From positions 1 to 64,000 of the forward strand of contig JAGTXO010000015.1 of the NCBI GenBank assembly GCA_019448385.1: 64,000 nucleotides of DNA. The letters run 5' to 3'. The DNA is from Diacronema lutheri (lineage: Eukaryota; Haptophyta; Pavlovophyceae; Pavlovales; Pavlovaceae). Positions 1 to 11,039 of this stretch are shown here, piece after piece. Each line of letters opens with the position of its first letter. Positions within the stretch are counted from its first letter, which is position 1. The notes beneath the pieces were generated by a model. The model made no database searches and was not told the DNA's origin. It saw only the letters and a program-made list of their open reading frames with translations. Both the position numbers and the translations under genes were made by a program.

Positions 1-395
1 TTAGCCAAATCCGATCAGGGGCACGATCGCGCCCCGAGTGCAGCGCGGGCCGTTCGGAAGGACGTCCTTGTGAGGGAGCTCTTCGCGTTTGGCGAGCGGG
101 GGGAGCACGACGCGCAGCGTTGCTGCGGCGGCGTGCGGGCGGCGAGCAGCGGTCGGGCTGCTCGCGACGAGGCCGGAGCAGACGGCGCCGTGGCCGCCGG
201 CGCAGGTGACGCGCGCCGACGAGCCGTAGCGAGCGTCCGTGATCCGCACGGCGGTTGGAGCGGGCCGGCTGGTGCGGCGCGCTCGGCCACGGGTGGCGGC
301 GTGCACGGTCGTGCCGCGCGCGGCACGCGTCGCCAGCCGCGCGCGACCTGGGCAGAGCCCGCAAAGCGTCGACCGCTGCGCGGCTCGGCCGTGCG
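1..395 (-). other. 3' flank of the Fanzor gene; possible terminal exon or guide-RNA region
   Basis: This stretch lies directly downstream of the Fanzor stop on the minus strand. It holds an open minus frame that ends with a TAA at 3-1 and whose last 30 codons look protein-like, so it could be an alternative last exon, but no splice junction could be fixed. In TnpB and Fanzor systems the guide RNA usually comes from the 3' end of the nuclease gene and the sequence just after it, so this is where such an RNA would be expected. That is family knowledge; nothing in the sequence proves an RNA. Confidence 0.3.
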
Positions 396-3140
396 TCAAC
401 GCCGGCCGCGCTTCGGCCCGCGCGCGCTGCCGCCGCCGGCACTGGCGCTGGCAGCTCCGCGGGCGGGGGTGCGGGCGCGAGAGCCGCCGCCGCCACCGCC
501 GCCGCGCCCGCCGCCGTCGTCGCCACCGCCGTCGCCGCCGCCGCCTCCCCCGCCGTCATCGTCGTCGTCGCCGCCGCCGCCTCCGTCGCCGTCGCCGTCG
601 CCGTCGCCCTCGCCGCCGCCGCCGTCGCCGCTGCCATCGTCGTCGTCGTCGTCGTCGCCCTCGTCGTCGCCCTCGTCGTCGCCGTCGCACTCGTCGTCGC
701 AGTCGTCGCCCTCGCCGTGCACCATGCGCTCCTCACGCTCCCACACCTCGCCGCGCGCCCACCAGGCGAGCACGAGGGCAAAGCGCTCAGGCGTCGACGT
801 GGTGTCGCGCCCGGCCGCGTGCGCCGCCATGTCGTGCACGTCGTAGAAGATGTTGCGCGCGGCGTTGTAGTCGCGGTGCACGGGCTTCTTGCCGCCGTTG
901 CACGCCGGGCAGATGACGAGCGCGTGCACCGTGCGCGTGCCGCCCTTTGCCACGGGCAGGCGCGGGTTCTGCGCGAGCTCCGCGCCGCAGCGCTGCAGCC
1001 TGCCGCCCTTGGCGAGCCGCGGCATCGAGCAGTGCATCGACGTGTACGGCTCGGGCACGAAGACGGCCGCGACGCCGCGCCGCCGCAGCTCGCGCAGCAG
1101 CCCCACCTGGAAGGCGGGCGGCGCGCCCTTGGGCTGCGCGCCCTTGTGGTCGCGCAGCCACTTGCCCACGCACACGAGCAGCCGGTCGCGCGTCACGCCG
1201 TCGACACAGTGCGCCGCGATGAGCGCCTCGGCGACCCGCGCCGCGTTGGACCGCCCGCCGCTGTCGCGCCGCCAGCGCTCCTTCCGGCGCGCCGGCGCGT
1301 CGTACACGTGCTCGGCGGCGCGCTCGCGCACCCGCGCGCTCTCGCGGTGGAAGGCGTGGAACTCGCCCTCGCCGAGCACCTTGGCGCTGTGCGCCTCGCC
1401 AAGCCGCGCCTCGTCCGCCTCCACGCTGAACTCCTCGCCGCGCCCGTCCTTGCGCACGCGCCGCCGCGCCGCGTTGGTCTTGGCCGTCTCGCGCGCAAAG
1501 CCCGCGGCGCGCGCGCGCGCGCGCTGCGTGAACTGCCGCCAGACGGCCGCCCGCCCGACGTGCGCAGAGTAGGTGGTGATGTTGCCCATGTTTGGGTCGG
1601 CCGCGACGACGACCGCCGCCTCGACGTCGATCGCCCGCCGCAGCTCGGAGCCGAGCGCGACGGCGATGCGCCCGTCCGGCCGGCGCCAGCGGTGCAGGAC
1701 GCCCGAGCCGCCGGCCGGCGCCTGCGCCTTCGGCACGAGGACGGTCCCGACGGCGTGCACGGCGACGCCATCTGTCACCACCGACTTGACGGGCTGCCGG
1801 CCCGGGAGCGGCACGCGCGGCAGCGGCGCGAGGCCAACCCACGAGCGCCGCGCGTGCCACGGCAGATCGGCCGGCGGCCGCTCGCGCCCGGCGTAGTCGA
1901 AGACGCGGTTGGAGATGTCGAAGCGCGTCGCAAAGACCGCGTACCTGACGCGCACGTCCGACATCGGCGGGGTGTTGCCGTTTGTGCCTGTCCACTTGAT
2001 CGGCTCGCCATCGTGGTCGCGCAGGTCCAGCGCCTTGAGCCGCGTGCGCAGCTCCTTGCGCTCGTCATCCGAAAGCGTCACCCAGATGGCGCTCGCGGCG
2101 AGGCGCACGTTGCGCGGCACCTGCGCGCAGCGCGCGGCGCGCGAGCGCGCGGGCGCGTGACCAACCTGGCCGCGGGGCGGCGCGCACGGCGGCGGCGCGC
2201 GCGCTTGGGCGCTCGGCGGCGGCAGCGGCAGCCACGCCTCGCGCGCACATTGTGCGTGCGCAGCGGCGCCACATTGTACCGCGGCGGCCGTCCGGTCAGC
2301 TGCGTGTGGATGTGCGCGAGCCGGCAGAGCAGCGCCTGCCCCTCGGCCACGTGCTGCAGGGTGCGGATCTGCACGAGGAAGTAGCGCGTCGTGTGCCGGT
2401 CGTAGTTCCACCTTTTCGTGGGCGTGCACTTGTAGTCGATCTTGTGGAGGACCATGTCGGGCAGGTGGCGGTCGAGCGCGGCGGGGCAGCCGACGCGCGC
2501 GCCCTCCACGTCGCCGCGCAGCAGCCGCTCGCACAGCTCGCGCACGCGCGCGTTTCGCTGCATCTCGGGCAGCGCGACGAGCGCCTCGTCGCGCTCGACT
2601 GCCGCGCGGACGACGTCGCGGAGCAGCCCGTTCACGACGCGCGATGGATGCATCAGGCACGCGGTGGACACCTGCGTCGCCTCCGCCTCGAGGATCTCCG
2701 TGAGGCCCACCGCGCAGACGGGCTGGACGCCCTCGGCCATCTCGCCGACGGCGCGCGCCGTCGCCGCCTTGGTCTGCGCGGCGGCTTGCTCGGCGGGCTT
2801 GCCTCGGGGCGCTGCACCGTACGTGCTCTCGTCCTTGTGCCAGCCGATGGCCGAGAAGATCGCACGGACGGTTCCCTTGTCCATCGTGGTCGACGTGTGC
2901 ACGCTGGTCGACGGGCCGCCCGACGCCGCGCCGACGGCCTGCGCGCTCGCCACCGCAGCCTCGTCGCGCACCACCTTGTTGATGACGCGGTACGCCTGTG
3001 TCGTGAGCCTGTGCACGGCCGCCGCGATGCGCCGCAGCTCCTTCCGCGCACCGGGCTGCGCCGTCACCGCCTGCGGCCCCGCGTTGAGCGTCGAGCGCTT
3101 GACCACGAAGCCCGGGAGCACGCTGACGCGCGTGCGCGCC
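396..3140 (-). CDS. Fanzor1-like RNA-guided nuclease (eukaryotic TnpB homologue)
   Basis: Carries the split RuvC fold of Fanzor/TnpB nucleases. RuvC-I is AADPNMGN with the Asp codon at 1596-1598; RuvC-II is VPEPYTSMHC with the Glu at 1050-1052; RuvC-III is HRDYNAARNI with the Asp at 870-872. Cysteines of a zinc ribbon lie between II and III (HCSMP, RCG, CPAC). Upstream is VVTDGVAVHAV, like the TDGVSVS signature of Fanzor1. The N-terminal part (about 3140-2249) lies in the frame of the giant upstream ORF and joins the RuvC part through an intron at 2121-2248 (GT...AG, phase 0 on both sides). The C terminus is a long Asp/Gly-rich tail ending in a basic GPKRGRR, possibly a nuclear localisation signal. 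All three catalytic acids are present. Expected function: RNA-guided DNA cleavage that helps maintain or spread its host element. Whether it is made alone or as the end of the giant protein is not known. Confidence 0.85.
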   Translation of the reverse strand, partial: GAHARQRAPGLRGQALDAQRGAAGGDGAARCAEGAAAHRGGRAQAHDTGVPRHQQGGARRGCGGERAGRRRGVGRPVDQRAHVDHDGQGNRPCDLLGHRLAQGREHVRCSAPRQARRASRRADQGGDGARRRRDGRGRPARLRGGPHGDPRGGGDAGVHRVPDASIARRERAAPRRRPRGSRARRGARRAARDAAKRARARAVRAAAARRRGGRARRLPRRARPPPARHGPPQDRLQVHAHEKVELRPAHDALLPRADPHPAARGRGAGAALPARAHPHAADRTAAAVQCGAAAHAQCAREAWLPLPPPSAQARAPPPCAPPRGQVGHAPARSRAARCAQVPRNVRLAASAIWVTLSDDERKELRTRLKALDLRDHDGEPIKWTGTNGNTPPMSDVRVRYAVFATRFDISNRVFDYAGRERPPADLPWHARRSWVGLAPLPRVPLPGRQPVKSVVTDGVAVHAVGTVLVPKAQAPAGGSGVLHRWRRPDGRIAVALGSELRRAIDVEAAVVVAADPNMGNITTYSAHVGRAAVWRQFTQRARARAAGFARETAKTNAARRRVRKDGRGEEFSVEADEARLGEAHSAKVLGEGEFHAFHRESARVRERAAEHVYDAPARRKERWRRDSGGRSNAARVAEALIAAHCVDGVTRDRLLVCVGKWLRDHKGAQPKGAPPAFQVGLLRELRRRGVAAVFVPEPYTSMHCSMPRLAKGGRLQRCGAELAQNPRLPVAKGGTRTVHALVICPACNGGKKPVHRDYNAARNIFYDVHDMAAHAAGRDTTSTPERFALVLAWWARGEVWEREERMVHGEGDDCDDECDGDDEGDDEGDDDDDDDGSGDGGGGEGDGDGDGDGGGGGDDDDDGGGGGGGDGGGDDGGGRGGGGGGGSRARTPARGAASASAGGGSARGPKRGRR
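480..720. repeat. Trinucleotide-rich tract coding the acidic Fanzor tail
   Basis: Imperfect runs of CGC/CGT-type triplets encode, on the minus strand, alternating Asp and Gly blocks at the Fanzor C terminus. Such tracts vary in length by slippage, so the tail is unlikely to be catalytic. Confidence 0.7.
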
Positions 3141-6100
3141 GTCGCGCCGCCGGCGGCGCGCGCGCTCGGCGCAGCGGGCTCGTCCACGCGCGCGCGCTCG
3201 ACGCCGCGCGCGCGGGGAACGCTCGGCGCGCGCGCGCCCGCGGCGTCGCGCGCGCTCGCGGCGGCACCCGCCGCGGCGCGCTTGCCCGCGGCGCCCGACT
3301 CGCCGTGCGCGCGAAGCGGCGCCGACGCCAATGCCGACGCCGCGCCCGCGCCGCCGCTGCCGCTGCCCGATACGCCCGCGCGCCGCTTCTGCTCGTCGCG
3401 CGTCTTGCGGAACTGGGCGACGAGGTCGCTGCTCACGTTGGCCTCAGGCTCCCACGTGTCGGCGCTCTCGTCGTAGCCCCGCCACCTGATCCGGAACTGG
3501 AACGTCACCTTCTTGCCCGCCTTGCGGCGCTCGTCGACGACCGCCTCGACCTCGTACGTGCGCGCCTCCTCGTCGACGCTCGCGCCCGCCGCGCTCGCGC
3601 CCGTGTCCGGCCACCCAGCGACCGTGCCGCCCAGCCTCTCGGCGGCCGCGCGCAGCTGCCGCTCGCGCTGGGCGGCCGCGGCGCCTCGCGCGACCAGCGC
3701 GGGCAGCATGCCCGCGCCGCCCGCGAGGCCGTGCGCGCCGACGCTGGCGGTCATCAGCGCGTCGAGGCACGCGAACGTTGCGAGCGCACGCGCGCCATCG
3801 TCGCCGCCGCGCGGCTGCGAGCGCACGACGGGCGATGGCCGCGGCTCCCCCTCGGCCGCGAGCAGCGGCCAGATCGCACTGGCCAGCGCGACGGCATGCG
3901 CGCCGACCGCGACGGCCACGTCCGCGTCGAGCGGCGCAAAGTCGTAGCGCACGAGCGCGGCCGGGCGCGAGTCGTCCGTCGGCCGGTCGGCGACGAGCAG
4001 CCCGACCGGGCGCGGCGGCTCGCCGGACGGCGCGGCGACGGGCACGCAGAGGAGCACGACGAGCAGGCGCGGCGTGCCGCCGAGCAGCGCGCGCGCGGCA
4101 TCCGCCCCGTCGGCTCCGCCGCGCGCGGCCGCGGCGAGCAGCTCGGCCGCGCGCGTCGGGCCCAGCGCCGTGCGCGCGTCCTTGCGCGCGCGTGCGCGGG
4201 CCGTGTACGCGGCGCAGGCGTCGTCGAGCACCGCCGCGCTGGGCGCGGTGCCAGTCGTCGCCCACGCGCGCAGCGCGTCGCGCACCCGCGTGACGATCGC
4301 CTGGTCGACCGCCGCCTCGCCGGCAGCGTGCGCCGGCGCGCACGCCGGCGGTGCGGCGGCAGGCGCGAGCGCGGGCGCGCCGTCGGCGCCGTCAACGCCG
4401 ACGGCGCCGTCGGCGCGCCGCCACGCGAGCTTCGCCTCGATCTGCTGCCGGACGGCGTGGCAGTGCCGGTCGATGCCGCGCGCGTCGTCGAGCGCGGCCA
4501 GCGCGTCCTCAGCGGCGGGACGGCCGCTCGCGTCCGCGACGGCCTGCAGGCAGAGCAGCGCGGCCGCACGCGCGTTGCACGCGCTCTGCGGCTCGGGCGC
4601 GAGCGCGAGCTCGAGCTCGAGCGGCGACGCGCCTCGCGCCGCGGCGATCGCGTCCATCAGCACGTCCAACCGCTGCACCAGCGCCCTGTGCGCGTCGCGC
4701 GGCGCGCCCGTCGACGGCGCGCGCGAGCGCGTCGCCAGGAGCCCGAGCGCGCGCGCCGGCGCGCCCGCCGGCGTGTGCAGCACGAGCAGCGCCGCGCCCG
4801 CCAAGCTCGCGTTGCGCGTGACGAGCGCGAAGATGCGCGTCGCCTCGTGCGCGCCCACCGACGCCCAGATCGCAGCGCGATCGGCGTCCGTCTGCGCGTC
4901 GCACAGGTCGCGCACGTCGTCCGGCGCGAGCAGCGCGCCGCCGCCGGCGGAGCGCGCGACGATCGCCCGCGCCTCCGCCACGAAGACGGCCTGCGGCAGG
5001 TCGGCGTGGCGCGCGTCGACGATGGCGCGCGTCGCGTGCACGCCGAGCTCCACGCCGCGGTAGAAGGCGCGCGCGTTGGCCGCGCGCGCGTGCGCCGGCC
5101 GTCCGTCCGCGTTGCGCCTCGCGCGCGCCTGCTTGCTCGTGCGCGCGAGGCCGTCGCGTGGCGGTGGCGGCAGCGTGGCGAGGAAGCGCGCGGCGGGCGG
5201 CGGCGCGCGCACGCCGCGCTGCCGCCGTGCGATGGCCGCGAGCCGCCGGCCCGCCGCGCTGCCGCCCGCGCCGACGTGCTGCCGGCGGCCGAGCGCCGCC
5301 GGTGGCGGCGGCGGCGGCGGCGCGGCGGCGGGCGGCGGCGCGACGGCGGGCGGCGGCGCGGCGGCGGGCGGCGGCGCGGCGGTGGGCGGCGGCGCGGCGG
5401 CGGGCGGCGGCGCGGCGGCGGGCGGCAGCGGCGGCGGCGCGGCGGCGACGGCAGCACCAGTCGGCTTGTCCGCCCACGCACCCGAGACTCTGTCCCAGAC
5501 CTTGCCCCATGGCGCGCGCCCACGCGGCCGCGCGAACTGCCCCGGCTCGAGCGCCTGGCCGCGCTTGGCGGCGGCGGCGGCGGCAGGGGGCGGGCGGCCG
5601 GCGCGCCAGTCGAAGACAGGTGCAACCGTGGCGGCAGGCGCCGAGTGCCGCGCGTCGGTCACAGAGCGCGTGGTGCGCGCGGCGACCGTGGCACGCCTGG
5701 CGGGCGGGCGGTGAGCAGCGCCCGCCGGCGCGCCGGCGGGCGCGGCCGCCTCGAGCCCGGCGGAGGCGCCGCGCTTGCGCTTGCGCGTGCCGCCGCGCGT
5801 GCGCCTGCGCGCGCGCCCGCCGCGCGCCCGTTCGGCCTGCGCGTCGCCAGCCGCGTCGCCGGCCGCGTCGCCGCGCCGCACGTAGACGACCGCGAACGCC
5901 TCCTCGCCGGTCCCGTCGACGCCGCCGCGCGCGCGGCGCAGGACCGACCGCCACTGCAGCCGCCGCGCGCGGCCGGGCTCGCACGCAAACCAGCGCCCAC
6001 CGCGCCTGACGACGGCCACAAAGTCGTCGTCGCGCCGCCCGCGCCGGCGCGTGCGCAGCAGCACGCACTGCACGTCGAGCCAGCCCTCGTGCCAGTCGGC

Positions 6101-9100
6101 CGTGCTGGGGGCGACGCGAATCGACTGCGGGAGCTCGACGCCAAAGCCGGCGAGGCGCACGATGTGCGCGACGATGACGCTCGAAATGGCGGGGGCGCTC
6201 GACGGGTCGCCCGCTGCAGCGAGCACCGCCCCGCCCCAGTGCTCACGCGTGACGCAATCCGCGTCCTCGACGTGCACGTGCGCCACGCTCGCGCCGAGCT
6301 GGTGCAGCAACGCGCAGATGTCGGCGTCGACCGTCCTCTCCTCCTCGGCCGCCTCGGCCGTGCCGCGGGCGGCGGCGTCGCCTGTCGGCTGCCCGAGGTA
6401 CGCGATCGCCCGCTCGACGGCCGCGCGCTCCGCACGCGCTGCGCTGTCGATCGCCGCATTGCCGACGGGCGCGCGCAGCGCCGCGATCGCGTCTTGCAAC
6501 GCCGTCGCGTCGCCCGTCGCCGCCGCCGCCGTCACCGCCGCCGCGCTCGCGGTGCCGTGCGCGACGGCGTGCAGCGCGGCGGCGCGCGCGGCGGGGATGC
6601 GCCCGTCCAGCGCGAGCACGAGCGGCGGCCCGGCCGGCGTCTGCTGCCGCCGGTGCCGCCGGCTCGCAGCCGGGTGGTCGGCGCGCGCGCGCTCGAGCCG
6701 CGCGCGCCGCTCGACGACGCGCGCCCAGAAGGCCTGCACCCTCGGCTGCGCGAATGCAAGCCAGCCGGCGCCGCGCGTCACGACGTGCACGACGATCCGG
6801 TCCTCGTGCCTGAGGTACTGCACGTAGAGCGCTTTGCTCACGCCGAGGACGTGCATGCCGAGCTGCAGCTGATCGCGGTGCGGCTGCGGCGGCCCGTCCT
6901 CGTGCGCCGTGGCGCCCGCCTTGGTGAGCGTCTTCACCTCGACGAGGACCTGCTCGTTGTTTTCGGGGAGGATGGCGAGCCCGTCCGGCGAGAAGGCGAA
7001 CGGCGCGCTCTTGTCGTGCGGGTCCGCACGCACCATCGGCAGGTTGCACACGACGGTGATGCCGTACGCGGCCGCCAGCTTGCGCAGCGCGACGGCCTCG
7101 CCGAGGATGCCCGCGGTCGTCGCCTTGGTCCGCACCTCGCGCCGCCGCCGGTGCACGTACTCGTCGGTGAGCGTCTCGTGCGCGACGCCGGCGTTGTCGT
7201 TCACGACGTCGCCAACCTTGCTGCCCGTGACCTCCTCCCATCGCTCGTCGTGCCAGCGCGGGCTGCGCTGCGCGGGCGCGCCCGCGCCGACGGCGTCGAG
7301 CACGCGGCGCAGCGCTGTGCCGTCGGGCGCAGCAGGCACGCGCGCGCGGTCCTGGGCCTCGCGAGCGTCGAGGACGCGGCCCGTAGTGGAATCTTGGGGT
7401 AGGTCGAGCTTGCTCGCCTCGCCGTAGCGGCTCTCCAGCTGGCGCGGTGCGTCGGCAGGGCCGCCGTCCGTGCGCGCACCCGACGCGCCCGCCAGTGCAC
7501 GCGGCGCAGCGTCCGAGGCGCCCGCCGCGCCCGCGCCGCCGCCAATCGCGCCAGCGCACGCGCGCGCCGCGACCTGCGGACGGCCAGCCGCAGGGACCTC
7601 GTCCGCTCGGCCGGCCGCTGCGTCGGCCGTCCGCTTGGCCACCTCGCGCACGTCTCCGAGCGCGAGCGTGGCTGGCGCCGTCCAGCTCCCGTTGCGTTTG
7701 TCCCAACATTTGAGCAGCCCGCCAAGGAAGGGCGTGCCCGTCGGGCGGTCCTCGGGCACCTCCGCCAGGATCGCGTCGACGCGCAGCGCGGCCGCCACAT
7801 CGCAGAACGCGCGCGCGGCGCGCGCCATCCGCTCGGCGCGCGCGCCGCCGTCGTCCGCCGCGCGGCGGATGGCGTGGCTCACGTGCGCGACGCGGAGCGA
7901 GACGACGGCGTGCGCCGGCGCGTCGGCGCCCGTGCCGAGCGTGTGCCGCCGGATGGCCAGCTGCCCATCGCCCATGCGCGGCGGCAGCGACGCGCACGCC
8001 GCGACGGTCGTCGTGCCGGCCGCGCTGTCGCACAGCCAGCTCGCCTCGCCGCCGCCCGCAAACTCAAAGGTCGCGAAGCCCTCGCGGCCGAAAAGCGCGA
8101 CGAAGTGGTCGAGCACCGCCTTGTTGATCGCGCGCGCCGCCGGCCGCGTCGATGCGCCGCGGGCAGCGCCACCCGCCGCGCCGCGCGCATCGCTGCACGT
8201 CGCAGGGCAGGTGCAGCCGGACGCGCGCACGCCGTCCGACCGCGTCCGCGGCAGCTCGAGCTCGCGCACCTTGGGGCAGAACCAGAGCGGGTTGGACGCC
8301 TCGAGGCACAGCACGACGAGCCGCCCGTCCGTGCCGGCCAGCGCGCGCGCGTCGCGCAGCAGCTCGACGGCGAGCTCGGACGTCGCCGCGTGCACCGCCG
8401 GCTCGCCCGTCGCGCGGTCGGGCGGGAAGAGGCCACCGCCGACGAGCGGGCTGGGGCAGCGGCCGAGCATCACGAGCAGCGGCGGCGGCGGCGTCTGCGG
8501 CGCCTGCTGCCCGACCGCAGCCGCCGTCAGCCCGGCCAGGTCGGAGCTCGTGCGGAGGGCCTTGAGCGCGACGCGCGAGCCGGTGCCCGCCTGCTCGGAA
8601 AACGTGGCGAGCATGGCGCACGTGCTCGCCCTCGCGCCGCACTGCCAGCTGACGCGCGCGAGGAGGCCTTCCAGCGTGTCGTTTTCGCGCGGCCGCGTGA
8701 CCGCGTCGAGCGCCGCCGGGCCGAGCTGGAGGCTGCCGGGCGTGACGCACAGCACCGCCTCGTGGTAGGCGCGCAGCAGCTCCCTCGGCAGCTGCTCGGC
8801 GGGCGTCGCCGCCTGCCCGCCCACCCACCGTGCACCGTGGCCGCCGTCGCCCGCGCCCGCGAGCCGGACCGCCGGCCCGCCCGTGATCGCCGAGGTCGGT
8901 GGCGTGCCGAGCGCGTCGACGAGCGCGCGCACGGGCGCGACACGCCTGCGCGCAGCGTCCGCGCCGACGGCGAGCGCGGCGATCTGAGCGCCCTCCCATG
9001 CGCGCTCCCTCGCGTCGTCCCGCGCGGCCGCCGGCGCGGCGCCCGGCCGCGCGCCGGGCGGCACCGCGCACGCCGCCGCGACGACCTCCGCGCGCGCGCC

Positions 9101-10969
9101 GGCGGCGTCGGGCGCGTGCAGCTGCGCGAGCGCGCCAAAGAGCGCGGCGGCCGAGCGGTAGCGGCCGTGCGCCGCGACGAGCGCGTAGAGCACGCGCAGC
9201 GCGGCCACGCCCGCCTGGTCGGGCGCGTCGCCAGCGATTTGCTCGACCTCCCACGTGCGCGTGGGCGGCGGGCTGCCGTCGGCCGGGTCCGGACGCAGCG
9301 CCCACGCGCGCTCGACGATCGCGTTGAACACGCCGCGCGCGGCGCCCTCGTCAAACTCGGCGGCGCCCGCCGCGTGCGCGCACCACCCGTGCACGCGCGA
9401 CGTGGGCGCGTCCACGGCGCGCTGCACGACGAGCACCGCCGGCCGGTCGACGCAGCCGAGGCTCACCGCCGCGTGCTTGCCCTCGAGCAGCGCCGCCGCC
9501 GCAGCCTCGACCAAGGCGTCATCAGGCGCGTCGCCGACGACGACGGCACAGCCGTCGCCGTACTCGGCCTGCATCGCGGCGACGCACGACGCGACAAAGT
9601 CGCCGCCCGCGGCCGCCGCGTGTCGCGCCGCCAGCATCCGGCGCGCGATGGCAAGCCAGACGTACTCGGCCGGCGCGCGCGCGGCGCGCGCGCGAGGCGC
9701 GCCGGCCGCGCCGCGTGCGCCCGCGCGTGCGCCTCCAGCGGCCGCAACGGCCGAGGCGGCTGGAGCGGCGGTGAGCGTGCGCCGCGCGCGCTTCGCCGGC
9801 CGCGTGATGGGCGATGCACCCGCCATCGCACCGCCCGCAGCAGCCGGTGCGGCCGCCACAGCGCCCGCCGCAACGCCACTCGTCACGACGCCCGTGGCGG
9901 GCGGCGCGGCGGCGGACGTGGCCGCCTCGACGGGCGTCGCGCAACTACCGCCAGCGGTCGCGGACGCGCCCGGCGACGCGTCGGCGAGGAGGTGGCGCAG
10001 CACGCCGCGCGCGAGCGCGACTGGCACGGCGAGCGTCAGCGCGCGCAGGCGGTCGGAAGGCGAGGCGTCGCGCTCGGCGTCGGCGGACGTGGCGGCAGCA
10101 GGCGGGGCGGCGGGCGGCACGGCGGCGGGCTGGGCGGCCGCCGGCGCAACCTCGTCGGCCTTGGCCAGCCAGACGAGCCCGGCGACTGCGAGCACGACGC
10201 TGTACGCGCCGACATCGTCACCCGCAACGCGCGCCAGCCGGGCGTGGGCGTCGGCCTCGGACACGGCGACGTGGAAGAGCACGTCGTCGCGGGCAGCTTG
10301 CTCGGCAAACTGACGCAGCTGCTTGGCCATCGTCACGCCGGCGACGCACGCCTCGCCCGCCTCTGCCTCGACCTGCTCGTCCTGGCCGATGGCGGACGCG
10401 CCGGCCTCGGCGCCAGCGTCGAGTGTCCGGCGGCGCTCGAGGGCGAAGCCACGCACACAGACGCGCTGGAGGCCGCCGAGCGCGCCCGCCTTCTCGTGCA
10501 GCGCGCACGACAGCTCGACCACCGAGTCCACGCGCCTCGCGGCGGCGCCCCCCCGCTCGCCGCGCGTGGCCGCGCGCACGACGAACACCGTGAATTGCGC
10601 GCGCTTCGCCGCGCGCGCCGACGCGCACGCGTGCTTCAGGAGCCGGCAAAGCGCGGGCCTTTGCGCCGCTGCGCCCCGCGTGCACAGCAGCAGTTGGCCG
10701 CGCTCGTCGCCCAGCTCCTGCTCGACGGCGGCCTCGAGCGCGTCGTCCGTCAAATCGCCGTGCTCCGTCGAGGCGAGCGCGCGCGCAGCCGCGAGCGCCA
10801 GCTCGCCTGCGCCCGCGCGCCGCCGGCGGCGCGCACCGGCGGGCGCGTGCGGCGCCGACGCGTGTGACGACGCCGCCGCGTCCGCGCGCGCACACGCGGC
10901 GCGCAACGCCTCACGCGCCGAGGCGGCCGCGCGCGCCCTGGGCGCGAGCTTCAAGAACGTGCGCGCGGC

Positions 10970-11039
<70 letters not shown>

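Noticed and set aside
3400-3560. Chromodomain as part of an LTR retrotransposon integrase
   Set aside because: No reverse transcriptase, RNase H or integrase motifs lie nearby; the neighbours are YqaJ and Fanzor.
5290-5450. CRISPR array
   Set aside because: Units are contiguous, GC-only and coding, with no spacers; the minisatellite at 12.2 kb likewise.
255-7402. Very long plus-strand frames (for example 255-2384 and 2252-7402)
   Set aside because: They are antisense to the Fanzor and giant ORF, have no recognisable domains, and arise because stops are rare in GC-rich sequence. The minus strand carries all the motifs.
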